Assembly: GCA_014378465.1 (NCBI GenBank)
Contig: JACMNQ010000015.1
Span: 96,169-160,168 of the forward strand
From: Oligoflexia bacterium
GTDB lineage: Bacteria > Bdellovibrionota > UBA1018
Reading direction: 5' to 3'
Length of the DNA: 64,000 bases
The notes below the pieces were generated by a model. It was not told where the DNA came from and searched no databases. It saw only the letters and a program-made list of their open reading frames with translations. A program made the translations under genes and the position numbers. Positions 18,873-26,674 of this stretch are shown one piece after another; position 1 is the first letter of the stretch, and every line of letters begins with the position of its first letter.

Positions 18873-20000
18873 ATGGGATCTTGGGTTTATCTATTTTCAA
18901 AATTCACTCACGAAGCCCTGCTTCTTGAATCACTCCTCTTCTTCGGACTCGCCGGAGCCTACGCCTTTTTCTGGATTCGCAGAAAAAGAAGACTCGGCGC
19001 AGTCGGTGACGAAGTTCCTTCGAGTGTCGTGAAACTTTATCTCAATCAACTCATCGTGGATGCTGAACAGATGCGCGCGCAACTGTTCGGACTGCTCGGT
19101 GCCGCCGGTGCAGCAGGACTCACTCCGGGTCTGGGCGCGGGCGCTCAGGGTGCAATGCCGACAGCCCAGCAGCTGGCGCAGTTTCAGGCGGCACTCGCGA
19201 ATGCCCCGACCCTCGGCGGCGCAGGCGCAACTTCTCAAGACCCGATGCTCGCACATCAGATTTCCGCCCTTGAACTCAAGATGGCTGAACAGGCCAAGGC
19301 CATGCAGACGGTTCTCTCCGAGAAACAGAAATTGGAAAAGGACCTCTCCGCCGCAAAACTCGCCAATGCTCAGTCTGCGGCGCAGAGTGCGGGCGCAGGC
19401 GCTGGAGCTCTCGAAGACAAAGTCAAACATCTCGAAGCGAAGCTGGCTGAATACAGCATCATTGAAGATGATCTCGCCAATCTGAAACGTCTTCAGCAGG
19501 AAAATTCGCAGCTCAAGGCGACTCTCGCCAAAGGGGGCGCGACTCCGACCCCAGGCGCAACTGCACCTGCTGCAGGTCCTTCACTCGCTGACGCGATCGC
19601 CGCACAGGCCGCCCAAGACTCAGCCAATGAAGCCGCAGCTGAAAGCGCAGGTACGAAAGCCGTCGAACCCGCACGAAATGCCCAGGCAGATACCGACGCA
19701 CTCCTGGCCGCGGCTGAAGCGGCGCTGTCGGGTGACTCCACTCCCGTCGAAGCGGCGGCGGAATCGCCGACTGTCCCAGCCTCAGATGATTTCGAAGCTC
19801 TCGTCAATCAGGTGGAGCAGAGCCTTCAGTCTCCCGCTCAGGAAAAGGCTGCGCCGACTCCCGCTGTCGCGGCTGCACCCGCAAAACCGGCCACTGCCGC
19901 TTCATTGTCGACCTCGCCCGCACCCACCGTCCAAAAAACCGAAACGGAAAAAAGCGATGCTGACCTTGTTGCTGAATTTGAAAAGATGCTCAATGCCTGA
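18873..20000 (+). CDS. Single-pass membrane protein with coiled coil and Ala/Pro-rich tail
   Basis: A 375-residue protein of no family I recognise. Residues about 13-34 form one membrane segment (ESLLFFGLAGAYAFFWI) followed by a basic RRKRR stop, so the long C-terminal part is probably cytoplasmic. Residues about 125-215 form a coiled coil (ALELKMAEQAKAMQTVLSEK, then KVKHLEAKLAEY). The rest is rich in Ala, Pro, Ser and Glu and ends in DADLVAEFEKMLNA, a short amphipathic helix that could bind a partner. The start is set by AGGAGG ten bases upstream. It is translated together with the HEAT-repeat gene, which overlaps its 3' end by eight bases. Confidence 0.8.
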   Translation: MGSWVYLFSKFTHEALLLESLLFFGLAGAYAFFWIRRKRRLGAVGDEVPSSVVKLYLNQLIVDAEQMRAQLFGLLGAAGAAGLTPGLGAGAQGAMPTAQQLAQFQAALANAPTLGGAGATSQDPMLAHQISALELKMAEQAKAMQTVLSEKQKLEKDLSAAKLANAQSAAQSAGAGAGALEDKVKHLEAKLAEYSIIEDDLANLKRLQQENSQLKATLAKGGATPTPGATAPAAGPSLADAIAAQAAQDSANEAAAESAGTKAVEPARNAQADTDALLAAAEAALSGDSTPVEAAAESPTVPASDDFEALVNQVEQSLQSPAQEKAAPTPAVAAAPAKPATAASLSTSPAPTVQKTETEKSDADLVAEFEKMLNA

Positions 20001-20712
20001 AACCCTTCGCAAGCTTGGACGCAGACGGCATCTGACCTCCGCTCTCATCCGAGCGGCTTCAGTCGCCACTGTCCTTTCCGGGGTTCTGGCGACCTCGCCT
20101 GCCACCGCTTCCGTTCCGAAACTCTCAGAAATTCGAAACGACCTCACCCAGAGAAATCCCGGCACTTCGTTTCAAACACTGATCCAGCACTGGGAAGCGG
20201 CGTATGGAGCGGATGCCGTGCCTTCTCTGATCCGGCTCGCTGCCGACTCCAAAATGGAAGACACTCACCGCTACATCGCGCTCATGGGAGCGGCCAAACT
20301 CGGGGGCTCTCGCGCCGCTCCGGTGATTCAGACTTTTCTGAAGGATTCGTCGTGGATGATGAGAAACGCGGCCCTTCGTGCGCTCTCCAGCCTTTCCTAC
20401 CGTGAAGCAGGACTGCAGGCGATGAGCCTCCTGAAAGATCCCGCGCTGGTCGTGAGAAGCGAAGCGATCGACGCCCTGGTGAAACTCAGACCTGAAGGCG
20501 TTGAAGGGGCACTCGTGGACACGATCTACGCGCCGTCAAATTACCGCGCGGGGAAAGCGGATTTCGTGCCTCGCCGCGCTCTGCTCGCGCTCGAGACGCT
20601 CGAGGCCCATTCCATGATCCCGCGACTTCTGCCGCTCCTCAAGCGCAAGCAGGATCCGGAATTCAGGAAGCTCGCCGAAAAAACCATCGAGAAACTTCGC
20701 AGCCTGAATTAG
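19993..20712 (+). CDS. Exported HEAT-repeat protein
   Basis: A 239-residue protein. The start is the ATG at 19993, inside the last codons of the upstream gene; the open frame further upstream is a shadow. A type I signal peptide is visible (basic RRRH, then IRAASVATVLSGVLA, cleaved after ATA near residue 35). The mature part consists of short paired helices of HEAT/PBS-lyase type, for example SWMMRNAALRALSSLSYREA and PALVVRSEAIDALVKLRPEG. Such repeats are protein-binding scaffolds. Because the upstream protein is a membrane-anchored coiled coil, the pair may form one envelope complex, but they may lie on opposite sides of the membrane. Confidence 0.8.
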   Translation: MPETLRKLGRRRHLTSALIRAASVATVLSGVLATSPATASVPKLSEIRNDLTQRNPGTSFQTLIQHWEAAYGADAVPSLIRLAADSKMEDTHRYIALMGAAKLGGSRAAPVIQTFLKDSSWMMRNAALRALSSLSYREAGLQAMSLLKDPALVVRSEAIDALVKLRPEGVEGALVDTIYAPSNYRAGKADFVPRRALLALETLEAHSMIPRLLPLLKRKQDPEFRKLAEKTIEKLRSLN

Positions 20713-20739
20713 CCAGGACCAGATGACCTGGAAGATGAC

Positions 20740-21291
20740 CTAAAAGTTGGTGTCCTGCAGGCTCTTCTTCGTCTTTTCCTCTTCGAGGCGGGCGATCTTG
20801 ATCTTCATGAAGATCAGGCGTCCCACGCGGTAAAGCAGCGTGTTTTCATCAATGGAGTCACTCTCCACGGGTTTCCACCCGTCGAGAACATCCCGCTGAA
20901 TCATCTGATCCTTCTGGACCGTGACCTTGATCGAGGGCTTGCCGTTGTAAAAGCCCTTCGCCACCGTGATCCGGAGGCGGTACTGCGCCTTGAGGTAGGC
21001 GTCGGCTGAACCATAGGAGTCCGTGAAGTTCTTCTCCGACGTGTTTTCAATCCAGCGCGTCTGCACCACTCCACCTTCACGGTTGGTGATGTCGAGGCGA
21101 ATCGACTTCAGGGAATCGAGCACTGCCTGCCAGGCCGTATTGTAATCGGAGAGGTAGACGCGGCTGTAAACCTGCTGCGCGTCCCCACCCACCGATTGAC
21201 GGTAAGCGTGCATGCAGCCCCCGAGCCCGACTGCGAGGCCCGCCGAGGCCAGGACAACTACCGCTGCAATCAGAGGGAACCGAAGCTTCAT
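20740..21291 (-). CDS. BamC-like lipoprotein
   Basis: A 183-residue predicted lipoprotein with a lipobox LGGC at about residue 26. The mature part has a repeated alpha/beta look (YNTAWQAVLDSLKSIRLDI, REGGVVQTRW, YRLRITVAKGFYNGKPSIKV) like NlpB/BamC-type domains, which sit in or near the outer-membrane beta-barrel assembly complex. The match is by pattern only. It is convergent with the HEAT-repeat gene (27-base gap) and divergent from kdsD. Confidence 0.7.
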   Translation of the reverse strand: MKLRFPLIAAVVVLASAGLAVGLGGCMHAYRQSVGGDAQQVYSRVYLSDYNTAWQAVLDSLKSIRLDITNREGGVVQTRWIENTSEKNFTDSYGSADAYLKAQYRLRITVAKGFYNGKPSIKVTVQKDQMIQRDVLDGWKPVESDSIDENTLLYRVGRLIFMKIKIARLEEEKTKKSLQDTNF

Positions 21292-21366
21292 ACCCTCTTA
21301 GCTTGGCCTGCCGCGGAGTTTCAGGCAAGCCTGTACTTTTAAAGGGAGGCGTGGTTATTTCTGAGT

Positions 21367-22422
21367 ATGCCCTCTTCCTCATCATCGCAATCCGGGCCGT
21401 CTTCGCCGGCTGGGCCAAAAGCTCCGCTCAATCTCATCCAGGAAATGAACCGGGTCCTTCAGATGGAAGGCCGGGCGATTCTTCAATGCTCCGAGCGAAT
21501 CCAGGCGAATCCGGAAGGCTTCACGAAAGCGATCTCCCTCATGCAGTCGTCCCTCGAAAAGGGCGGCAAGATCGTGGTCACGGGGATCGGGAAATCCGGC
21601 AAAATCGGTCAGAAAATCGCCGCCACCCTCGCGAGCACGGGCAGCTTCTCGGTCTTTCTGCACCCGACGGAAGGACTGCACGGGGACCTGGGCATCGTCA
21701 CTCCCAACGACTGCATCCTCGCTCTGAGTTACACCGGCAATACCGAAGAACTGCTCAGATTGCTGCCCGCTTTGAAAACTCTTCGTGTCTCCATCATTGG
21801 CCTCGGTGGCAAAGCCAAATCCCAGCTTGCGACTTCGTGTGACGCCTGGATCGACGCCGCAGTGGATGTTGAAGCTTGCCCTCATAATCTCGCTCCGACC
21901 ACCAGCACGACCCTTGCGCTCGCGCTCGGCGACGCGATCGCCGTCACCCTCATGCAGTTGCGCGGCTTCGACGAAAAATCCTTCGCGCAGAATCACCCGG
22001 GCGGTTCGATCGGAAAGAAACTCAACCTCACGGTCGAACAGATCATGCACCAGGGTGACGACGTCGGCACGGTCACGGCGCAGGCCTCGATGGACGAAGT
22101 CGTCGTGCTGTCCGGTCAGAAGAAACTCGGCGCGGTGCTCGTGGTCGAAAATACCGGCGCCGGCGCCGGAAAAAAGCTCCTCGGCATCATCACGGACGGA
22201 GATATCCGCCGCGCACTTCAGCACCGCGAGAAATTCTTCACGATGCTTGCCTCCCAGGTCATGACGGCAGAACCCACGACCGCTTCTCCCGAGATGAAAG
22301 CGCTCAGCGCGCTTGAGCTCATGGAAAATCGACCGAGTCAGATCAGCGTGCTCCCGGTCGTGGATGCGGATGGAAACTGGGTCGGAGTCCTGCGATTGCA
22401 TGATCTCGTGAAATCATTCTGA
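21367..22422 (+). CDS. kdsD: Arabinose-5-phosphate isomerase KdsD/KpsF
   Basis: A 351-residue enzyme that interconverts D-ribulose-5-phosphate and D-arabinose-5-phosphate, the first committed step to KDO for lipopolysaccharide. The SIS domain contains VTGIGKSGKIGQKIAATLAS, HPTEGLHGDLG and SYTGNTEELL. Two CBS domains follow (residues about 220-345), starting at IMHQGDDVGTV and VMTAEPTTAS. The N-terminus has a Ser-rich extension of about 15 residues. GGGAGG lies 17 bases before the ATG, longer than usual, so a later start is possible, although the next Met is at residue 27. It implies an LPS-bearing outer membrane. Confidence 0.93.
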   Translation: MPSSSSSQSGPSSPAGPKAPLNLIQEMNRVLQMEGRAILQCSERIQANPEGFTKAISLMQSSLEKGGKIVVTGIGKSGKIGQKIAATLASTGSFSVFLHPTEGLHGDLGIVTPNDCILALSYTGNTEELLRLLPALKTLRVSIIGLGGKAKSQLATSCDAWIDAAVDVEACPHNLAPTTSTTLALALGDAIAVTLMQLRGFDEKSFAQNHPGGSIGKKLNLTVEQIMHQGDDVGTVTAQASMDEVVVLSGQKKLGAVLVVENTGAGAGKKLLGIITDGDIRRALQHREKFFTMLASQVMTAEPTTASPEMKALSALELMENRPSQISVLPVVDADGNWVGVLRLHDLVKSF

Positions 22423-22429
22423 ACGCGAC

Positions 22430-24394
22430 TCAAGTCACCCGGTAAAGCTCAAACTCCTGCGCGAACCCCTTGAGCTGCGAAACGACCTGGGTGCAGGTCT
22501 TCCTGTTTCGAAGCAGACTCGATCTCACGGCCGGGTCATTCATCATTCCAGCCGTGACGACGATCTCACCCGCTTCTGAAAAGCCCTGCGCGCGCGCGGC
22601 GATGTTGACGTTCTTGCCAAAAAAATCCAGGCGGTCGTTCAGGTTCACGGCGAAACACGGCCCCTGATTGATGCCGATCTTGATCTGAAGCTTGCGGTCC
22701 GGGAATGCGGAAGTTTCATTGAAGCGGGTGATCGCAGCCTGCATGGCCAGTGCGGCTTCGAGCGCCCTGTCGGCTTTCGTGAAAGTGGCCATCACCGAAT
22801 CCCCGGCGGTTTTGACGACCGCCCCTTCATGCTCTTTCACACACTGAGTGAGCACCTCCAGATGCTGCGTGACCAGACCAAAGGCCTGGGCGTCCCCCAT
22901 CTCATCATAGATCGCGGTCGAATCCTTGAGGTCCGTGAAGAGAATCGCCAAAGTTGAAACTTCGATCCTCATGTCCTGGCGAATCACCTCGCGCGAGAAG
23001 ATGTCGCGAAATTCCTGAAACGAAGTGACGTAAGCGGCGGTGCAGGCCGTCTCGAGCCATTCATTCCGGTGGAGGACGCAGACTACTTCGTCGCCTTCGG
23101 TGAGAGAGCGGTTCTCGATCCGGATCTCAAGCCGTCCCGGAGCGACGGTGATGGGCAGCAATGCCTCAGACTTGGAGGGACTGATGATGAAGTCGAGAGC
23201 GGTGCCTGTTCCGGGGGTGCCTGTACCGGCATTCTTTTCAACCACATGAATTTCCTGTTCGCGTGGATACTGCAGGGAGCGAAGGACATAGATCCCGGGA
23301 TGATCGAGCTGAAAAACATGGGACTGGGAACTTCCCGCGGGACTTCGGAGCTGGGAGAGAAAATGGGAAGTCTTGCGAGGACTCCCGATGCAGTAATCCA
23401 CTTCGAGCACTTCGCGGAGTGACGGGTGCACGCGAAAACTCAATTCGACGGACTGATCAAAGACCGCATCGTAATGGATGTTGCAGAAAGAGCAATGAGC
23501 TCCCCCCTTGAGGTCTGAGAGACTTTCAAAGCGTGCCTTGGCGCCTCTGCAGCTCGGGCAGACGAGATCCCAGGACAGGGAAAGTGCCCCCGCGCGCGAC
23601 GCGCGGAGCAGAAGCGTGAGCACTTCGATCCGGTTCATGGACCACAAGGCAGCAAGCTCAAAAGGCCTGATCTTGATGAGAGATTGAGAATCCATTCTGA
23701 AAACGAAGTCGAGAAGCTTCCGGGCCTGTTCCTCTTCGATCCCCTGCTGACCCAGTTTCTCGCGCCACTGCTTTTCCTTCTTCCGGTCGAGCTTGGGCGC
23801 TGAAGGATCGTCGTTTTCAGGACGAGGGTCAATCCGCTCGTTGCCAGGCACGGAAGACTTTGCGGCGGCCTTTTGGCTGAGTCTTTCGTCCAGCTGCCGG
23901 TAAAGAGTCTTGAAACTTTTCAGTGAGCCCGACCTCAGCTGCATCGCCAGGAGTTTCCCGGTGAAGCGAAACCGGGGAACGAATTCAAAGGACTGTTCCA
24001 CAAGACAGCCGCGCGCGGTCGTCGAAAACTTCCAGTGAACCGTCATGGCTTTCAAGGGTCCTGACACATACTCCCGTTTCACTTGAATGAAACTCCCGCG
24101 AATCCATTCGTAGGGATACTCGCGCCACTCGACGTGCATGCCAGACACTTTCATCTGACCGAAGCGAGCAGGAGCGAGGGAACCGATCGTTCGTTCCTGG
24201 TAGACCACGGGGGGAAGGCCCACCCGCTGATTTGAACGATCCGTGTCAGAGACCGCATCCCAGATCTCTTCGATCGAATGCCGGAACTCATGGCTGTCCT
24301 GGACGTGCAGTGCTGGGGGTGAATTCATGACGTTCTCTGATTTTAGAGGCATGGGCTGCAACTCGCCTAGACAATTTTGAAACTGGGATGTCAT
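22430..24394 (-). CDS. Class III adenylate/guanylate cyclase with SRPBCC and DUF5939-like domains
   Basis: Up to 654 residues. The N-terminal ~150 residues look like a START/SRPBCC lipid- or ligand-binding fold. The middle (about 190-470) contains a zinc ribbon with CPSC and CSFC pairs, as in DUF5939 proteins found next to class III cyclases. The catalytic domain begins near residue 482. Its metal-binding aspartates are in FTDLKDST (about 487) and KTAGDSVMATF (about 532). The transition-state Asn and Arg are in FFGKNVNIAAR. It probably makes cAMP, but nucleotide choice is not certain. The ATG at 24394 lies inside the -10 box of the divergent promoter, so the start at 24328 (MNSPP) may be the real one. 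Its 3' end nearly meets that of kdsD. Confidence 0.85.
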   Translation of the reverse strand: MTSQFQNCLGELQPMPLKSENVMNSPPALHVQDSHEFRHSIEEIWDAVSDTDRSNQRVGLPPVVYQERTIGSLAPARFGQMKVSGMHVEWREYPYEWIRGSFIQVKREYVSGPLKAMTVHWKFSTTARGCLVEQSFEFVPRFRFTGKLLAMQLRSGSLKSFKTLYRQLDERLSQKAAAKSSVPGNERIDPRPENDDPSAPKLDRKKEKQWREKLGQQGIEEEQARKLLDFVFRMDSQSLIKIRPFELAALWSMNRIEVLTLLLRASRAGALSLSWDLVCPSCRGAKARFESLSDLKGGAHCSFCNIHYDAVFDQSVELSFRVHPSLREVLEVDYCIGSPRKTSHFLSQLRSPAGSSQSHVFQLDHPGIYVLRSLQYPREQEIHVVEKNAGTGTPGTGTALDFIISPSKSEALLPITVAPGRLEIRIENRSLTEGDEVVCVLHRNEWLETACTAAYVTSFQEFRDIFSREVIRQDMRIEVSTLAILFTDLKDSTAIYDEMGDAQAFGLVTQHLEVLTQCVKEHEGAVVKTAGDSVMATFTKADRALEAALAMQAAITRFNETSAFPDRKLQIKIGINQGPCFAVNLNDRLDFFGKNVNIAARAQGFSEAGEIVVTAGMMNDPAVRSSLLRNRKTCTQVVSQLKGFAQEFELYRVT

Positions 24395-24397
24395 AAT
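24368..24397 (+). promoter_or_regulatory. Candidate promoter for the small zinc-ribbon protein
   Basis: TAGACA (24368-24373) and CATAAT (24392-24397) are 18 bases apart, each one mismatch from consensus. The predicted transcript start would be only a few bases before the ATG at 24409, suggesting a leaderless or near-leaderless message. Confidence 0.5.
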
Positions 24398-24408
24398 CGG
24401 GACACCTT

Positions 24409-24690
24409 ATGAGCAATCGATCCGAAGAGTTCTGCGATACCTGCAAGTCCCCTCTCATCTGGCGGAATGCTCATCCCTACCCCGTTCTGATCCAGACCCT
24501 TTTCGGAGTGAGCTTCGTCGTGTTCATGGTTCTGCTGGACAAGATCCGCGCTCATGCCGGCATGATCTGGGGCTGGTGCCTCATGCAGATCGCGCTTGGA
24601 GTGCTATTGATTCGCGGCCGACTCCGCGCAAAAAAAAGAGTTTTACATTGCATCCGCTGCGATGCTGCCTTACCATCAAAAGCGAAGTAA
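24409..24690 (+). CDS. Small zinc-ribbon membrane protein
   Basis: A 93-residue protein. It has a CDTC pair near residue 9 and a CIRC pair near residue 82, which together could bind one metal, and two hydrophobic segments between them (about 26-44 and 53-70). That gives a hairpin membrane protein with both Cys pairs on the same side. No family is certain, though DUF983-like proteins share the layout. There is no Shine-Dalgarno sequence before the ATG. It is divergent from the cyclase gene and followed closely by the SurA-DsbA lipoprotein gene. Confidence 0.7.
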   Translation: MSNRSEEFCDTCKSPLIWRNAHPYPVLIQTLFGVSFVVFMVLLDKIRAHAGMIWGWCLMQIALGVLLIRGRLRAKKRVLHCIRCDAALPSKAK

Positions 24691-24766
24691 AAATTCGAGT
24701 GATTTTCACCACCTACGGGGATTTCAGTTCCCCACCGGATTAAAAAAGTTTAATGGAGGCTCACCT

Positions 24767-25855
24767 GTGCAGAAAGTAGATTCCCGAAAGAAGTATCTTT
24801 CCTTTACCCTGTCGACGACGGTCACTACCGTCGTGATTTTCGCCATCGTCGCTGCTTGCACCAATCAGCAAGCGAAGGCCAAACCGAACTTCGTCTACAA
24901 AGACGCACCTTCGGCTGGAGTTGTGGCCAAGATCGGCGATCAGAACATTTCCGATGCTGAGTTGATCGGCGAAGACAAGCTTGAGTTCTTCGAACTCAAG
25001 AAGCGTGAATATGATCTGCGCATGGACCGCCTCAACAAGCTGATCGAGGAAAGACTCGTCGGCGCTGAAGCGAAGAAAGCCAAGATGACTTTGCCTGAAT
25101 TCATGGAAAAGAAAGTCATCGGCGGCGACATCAAGATCTCCGACAAAGATTACAAGAAATTTGTCGCGGAAAAGAAGATACCTGAGAGCCAGATCAATCC
25201 TCAGATCAAGGAACGAATCAACGCTTACCTGCAGAATCAGAAGAAGCAGGAAAAAGTTCAGGCCTACGTCGCGAAGCTCACCAAGGGCAGCCCGGTTGAA
25301 GTCTACTTCACGAAACCTAAAATGGACGTGAAAGTCGAAGTCGGCGAAGCACCCACCATGGGACCCAAGGACGCGAAAGTCACCATCATCGAATTTTCTG
25401 ATTTCCAATGCCCTTTCTGCAGCCGCGGCGCAGACGTGGTTCACGAGATCAAGAAAAAGTATGGCAACAAGGTTCAGATCGCTTTCAAAAATTTCCCACT
25501 TCCGATGCACAAGGACGCCATCCCAGCTGCTGAAGCTGCTCAATGCGTCAAGGATCAGAGCGCCGACAAATTCTGGAAATTTCATGACCTCGCTTTCAAG
25601 AGCCAGGACAAGCTGGATGCTGCCAGTCTCGAGAAGTATGCTAAAGATGCAGGTGCAGACGTGGCCAAGTTCAAGGAATGTCAGGCTGCAGGCAAGAGCA
25701 AGGCCCTGGTCCAGGCTGATATGGCCTACGGCGAAAAAGTCGGCGTGAAATCCACCCCGACCTTCTTCGTCAACGGTCAGATCGTCAGCGGCGCAGTGCC
25801 GATCGAAAATTTCTCTGAAATCATCGATGAAGAGCTCGAAGCCAAGAAAATGTGA
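24767..25855 (+). CDS. Lipoprotein with SurA-like N-terminal and DsbA-like thioredoxin domain
   Basis: A 362-residue predicted envelope protein. The start is GTG at 24767, because GGAGG is seven bases upstream and the earlier in-frame ATG at 24662 lies inside the previous gene. The signal segment ends in IVAAC, then TNQ, a lipobox. Residues about 40-185 are a charged helical region opening with VVAKIGDQNISDAEL, which resembles the chaperone part of SurA/parvulin proteins. Residues about 190-360 are a DsbA-like domain: FSDFQCPFC active site, AFKNFPLPMH, and the cis-proline segment KSTPTFFVNGQ. It likely handles disulfides or folding of exported proteins. A strong terminator follows. Confidence 0.88.
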   Translation: MQKVDSRKKYLSFTLSTTVTTVVIFAIVAACTNQQAKAKPNFVYKDAPSAGVVAKIGDQNISDAELIGEDKLEFFELKKREYDLRMDRLNKLIEERLVGAEAKKAKMTLPEFMEKKVIGGDIKISDKDYKKFVAEKKIPESQINPQIKERINAYLQNQKKQEKVQAYVAKLTKGSPVEVYFTKPKMDVKVEVGEAPTMGPKDAKVTIIEFSDFQCPFCSRGADVVHEIKKKYGNKVQIAFKNFPLPMHKDAIPAAEAAQCVKDQSADKFWKFHDLAFKSQDKLDAASLEKYAKDAGADVAKFKECQAAGKSKALVQADMAYGEKVGVKSTPTFFVNGQIVSGAVPIENFSEIIDEELEAKKM

Positions 25856-25890
25856 TCTTTCTCCCAGAGAGACCCCGAAAGAAATGAAAA

Positions 25891-25919
25891 GGAGCCCGGA
25901 AACGGGCTCCTTTTTTTTT
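25891..25919 (+). terminator. Rho-independent terminator
   Basis: GGAGCCCG (25891-25898), loop GAAA, CGGGCTCC (25903-25910), then nine T. The A-run before the stem also pairs with the T-run. It separates the DsbA-like gene from the export operon. Confidence 0.95.
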
Positions 25920-25954
25920 GCCTTTCACCCATCCCCTTGAGAGGATGAGCCAAA

Positions 25955-26674
25955 ATGAACATTCTAAAAGTGCAGGATATTCGCCGATCTTTCCCACAAC
26001 CTTCCGGCGCCGTCGAAATTCTCAAAGGCATCAGCTTCGAAGCGTCCAAAGGCGAGTTCATCTCCATGATGGGTCCGAGCGGCTCTGGCAAAAGTACCCT
26101 CCTGCAGATCATCGGAGGCCTGGACCAGGCGACGAAGGGTTCGGTTCAAGTTGAAGGTCAGGCGATCCAGTCCCTCAGTGATCAGGCTCTCTCCCTGCTC
26201 CGGAGAAGGCGGCTTGGTTATATCTTTCAGTTTTTCAATCTGGTTCCCACTTTGAGCGCTCTTGAGAACGCGGCGCTCCCCGCCTTGCTGGACGGCAAAT
26301 CTCTTGCGTCGGCAAAGCCTCGTGCGATGGAACTGCTCCAGTGGCTCGGTGTGGATCACCGCGCCCACAACCGTCCAGCTCAACTCTCTGGCGGAGAGAT
26401 GCAGCGCGTGGCCATTGCGCGCGCGCTCTTTCTTGACCCGCCTTTGATTCTCGCGGATGAGCCGACTGGCAATCTGGATTCAAAGACTGGCGAAACGGTC
26501 CTGATGCTTCTTCAGAAAGCCGTTCGCGAACGCGGACACACGCTTCTCATGGTCACCCATGACGCAAAAGCCGCGAGCTACGGAACCCGCATGATCCGCC
26601 TCGAGGACGGTCTGCTCCACAGTGATTTCCCCATCAGCACGCCTCACGGGACGCTCCCCGGAAACCTCCAATGA
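25955..26674 (+). CDS. ABC transporter ATP-binding protein (LolD/MacB type)
   Basis: A 239-residue ATPase. Walker A is GPSGSGKST, the Q-loop is in [16 protein letters not shown], the ABC signature is [15 protein letters not shown], and Walker B is [13 protein letters not shown]. These place it in the LolD/MacB/FtsE group that drives lipoprotein or substrate release with FtsX-type permeases. It is the first gene of a ten-gene overlapping operon (25955-40532) and overlaps the permease start by ATGA. AGGA lies nine bases before the ATG. No promoter is visible in the 35 bases after the upstream terminator. Confidence 0.95.
   Translation: MNILKVQDIRRSFPQPSGAVEILKGISFEASKGEFISMMGPSGSGKSTLLQIIGGLDQATKGSVQVEGQAIQSLSDQALSLLRRRRLGYIFQFFNLVPTLSALENAALPALLDGKSLASAKPRAMELLQWLGVDHRAHNRPAQLSGGEMQRVAIARALFLDPPLILADEPTGNLDSKTGETVLMLLQKAVRERGHTLLMVTHDAKAASYGTRMIRLEDGLLHSDFPISTPHGTLPGNLQ

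Noticed and set aside
19627..19992. In-frame extension of the HEAT-repeat protein
   Set aside because: Basic, Pro/Arg-rich shadow of the coiled-coil gene; signal peptide begins after 19993.
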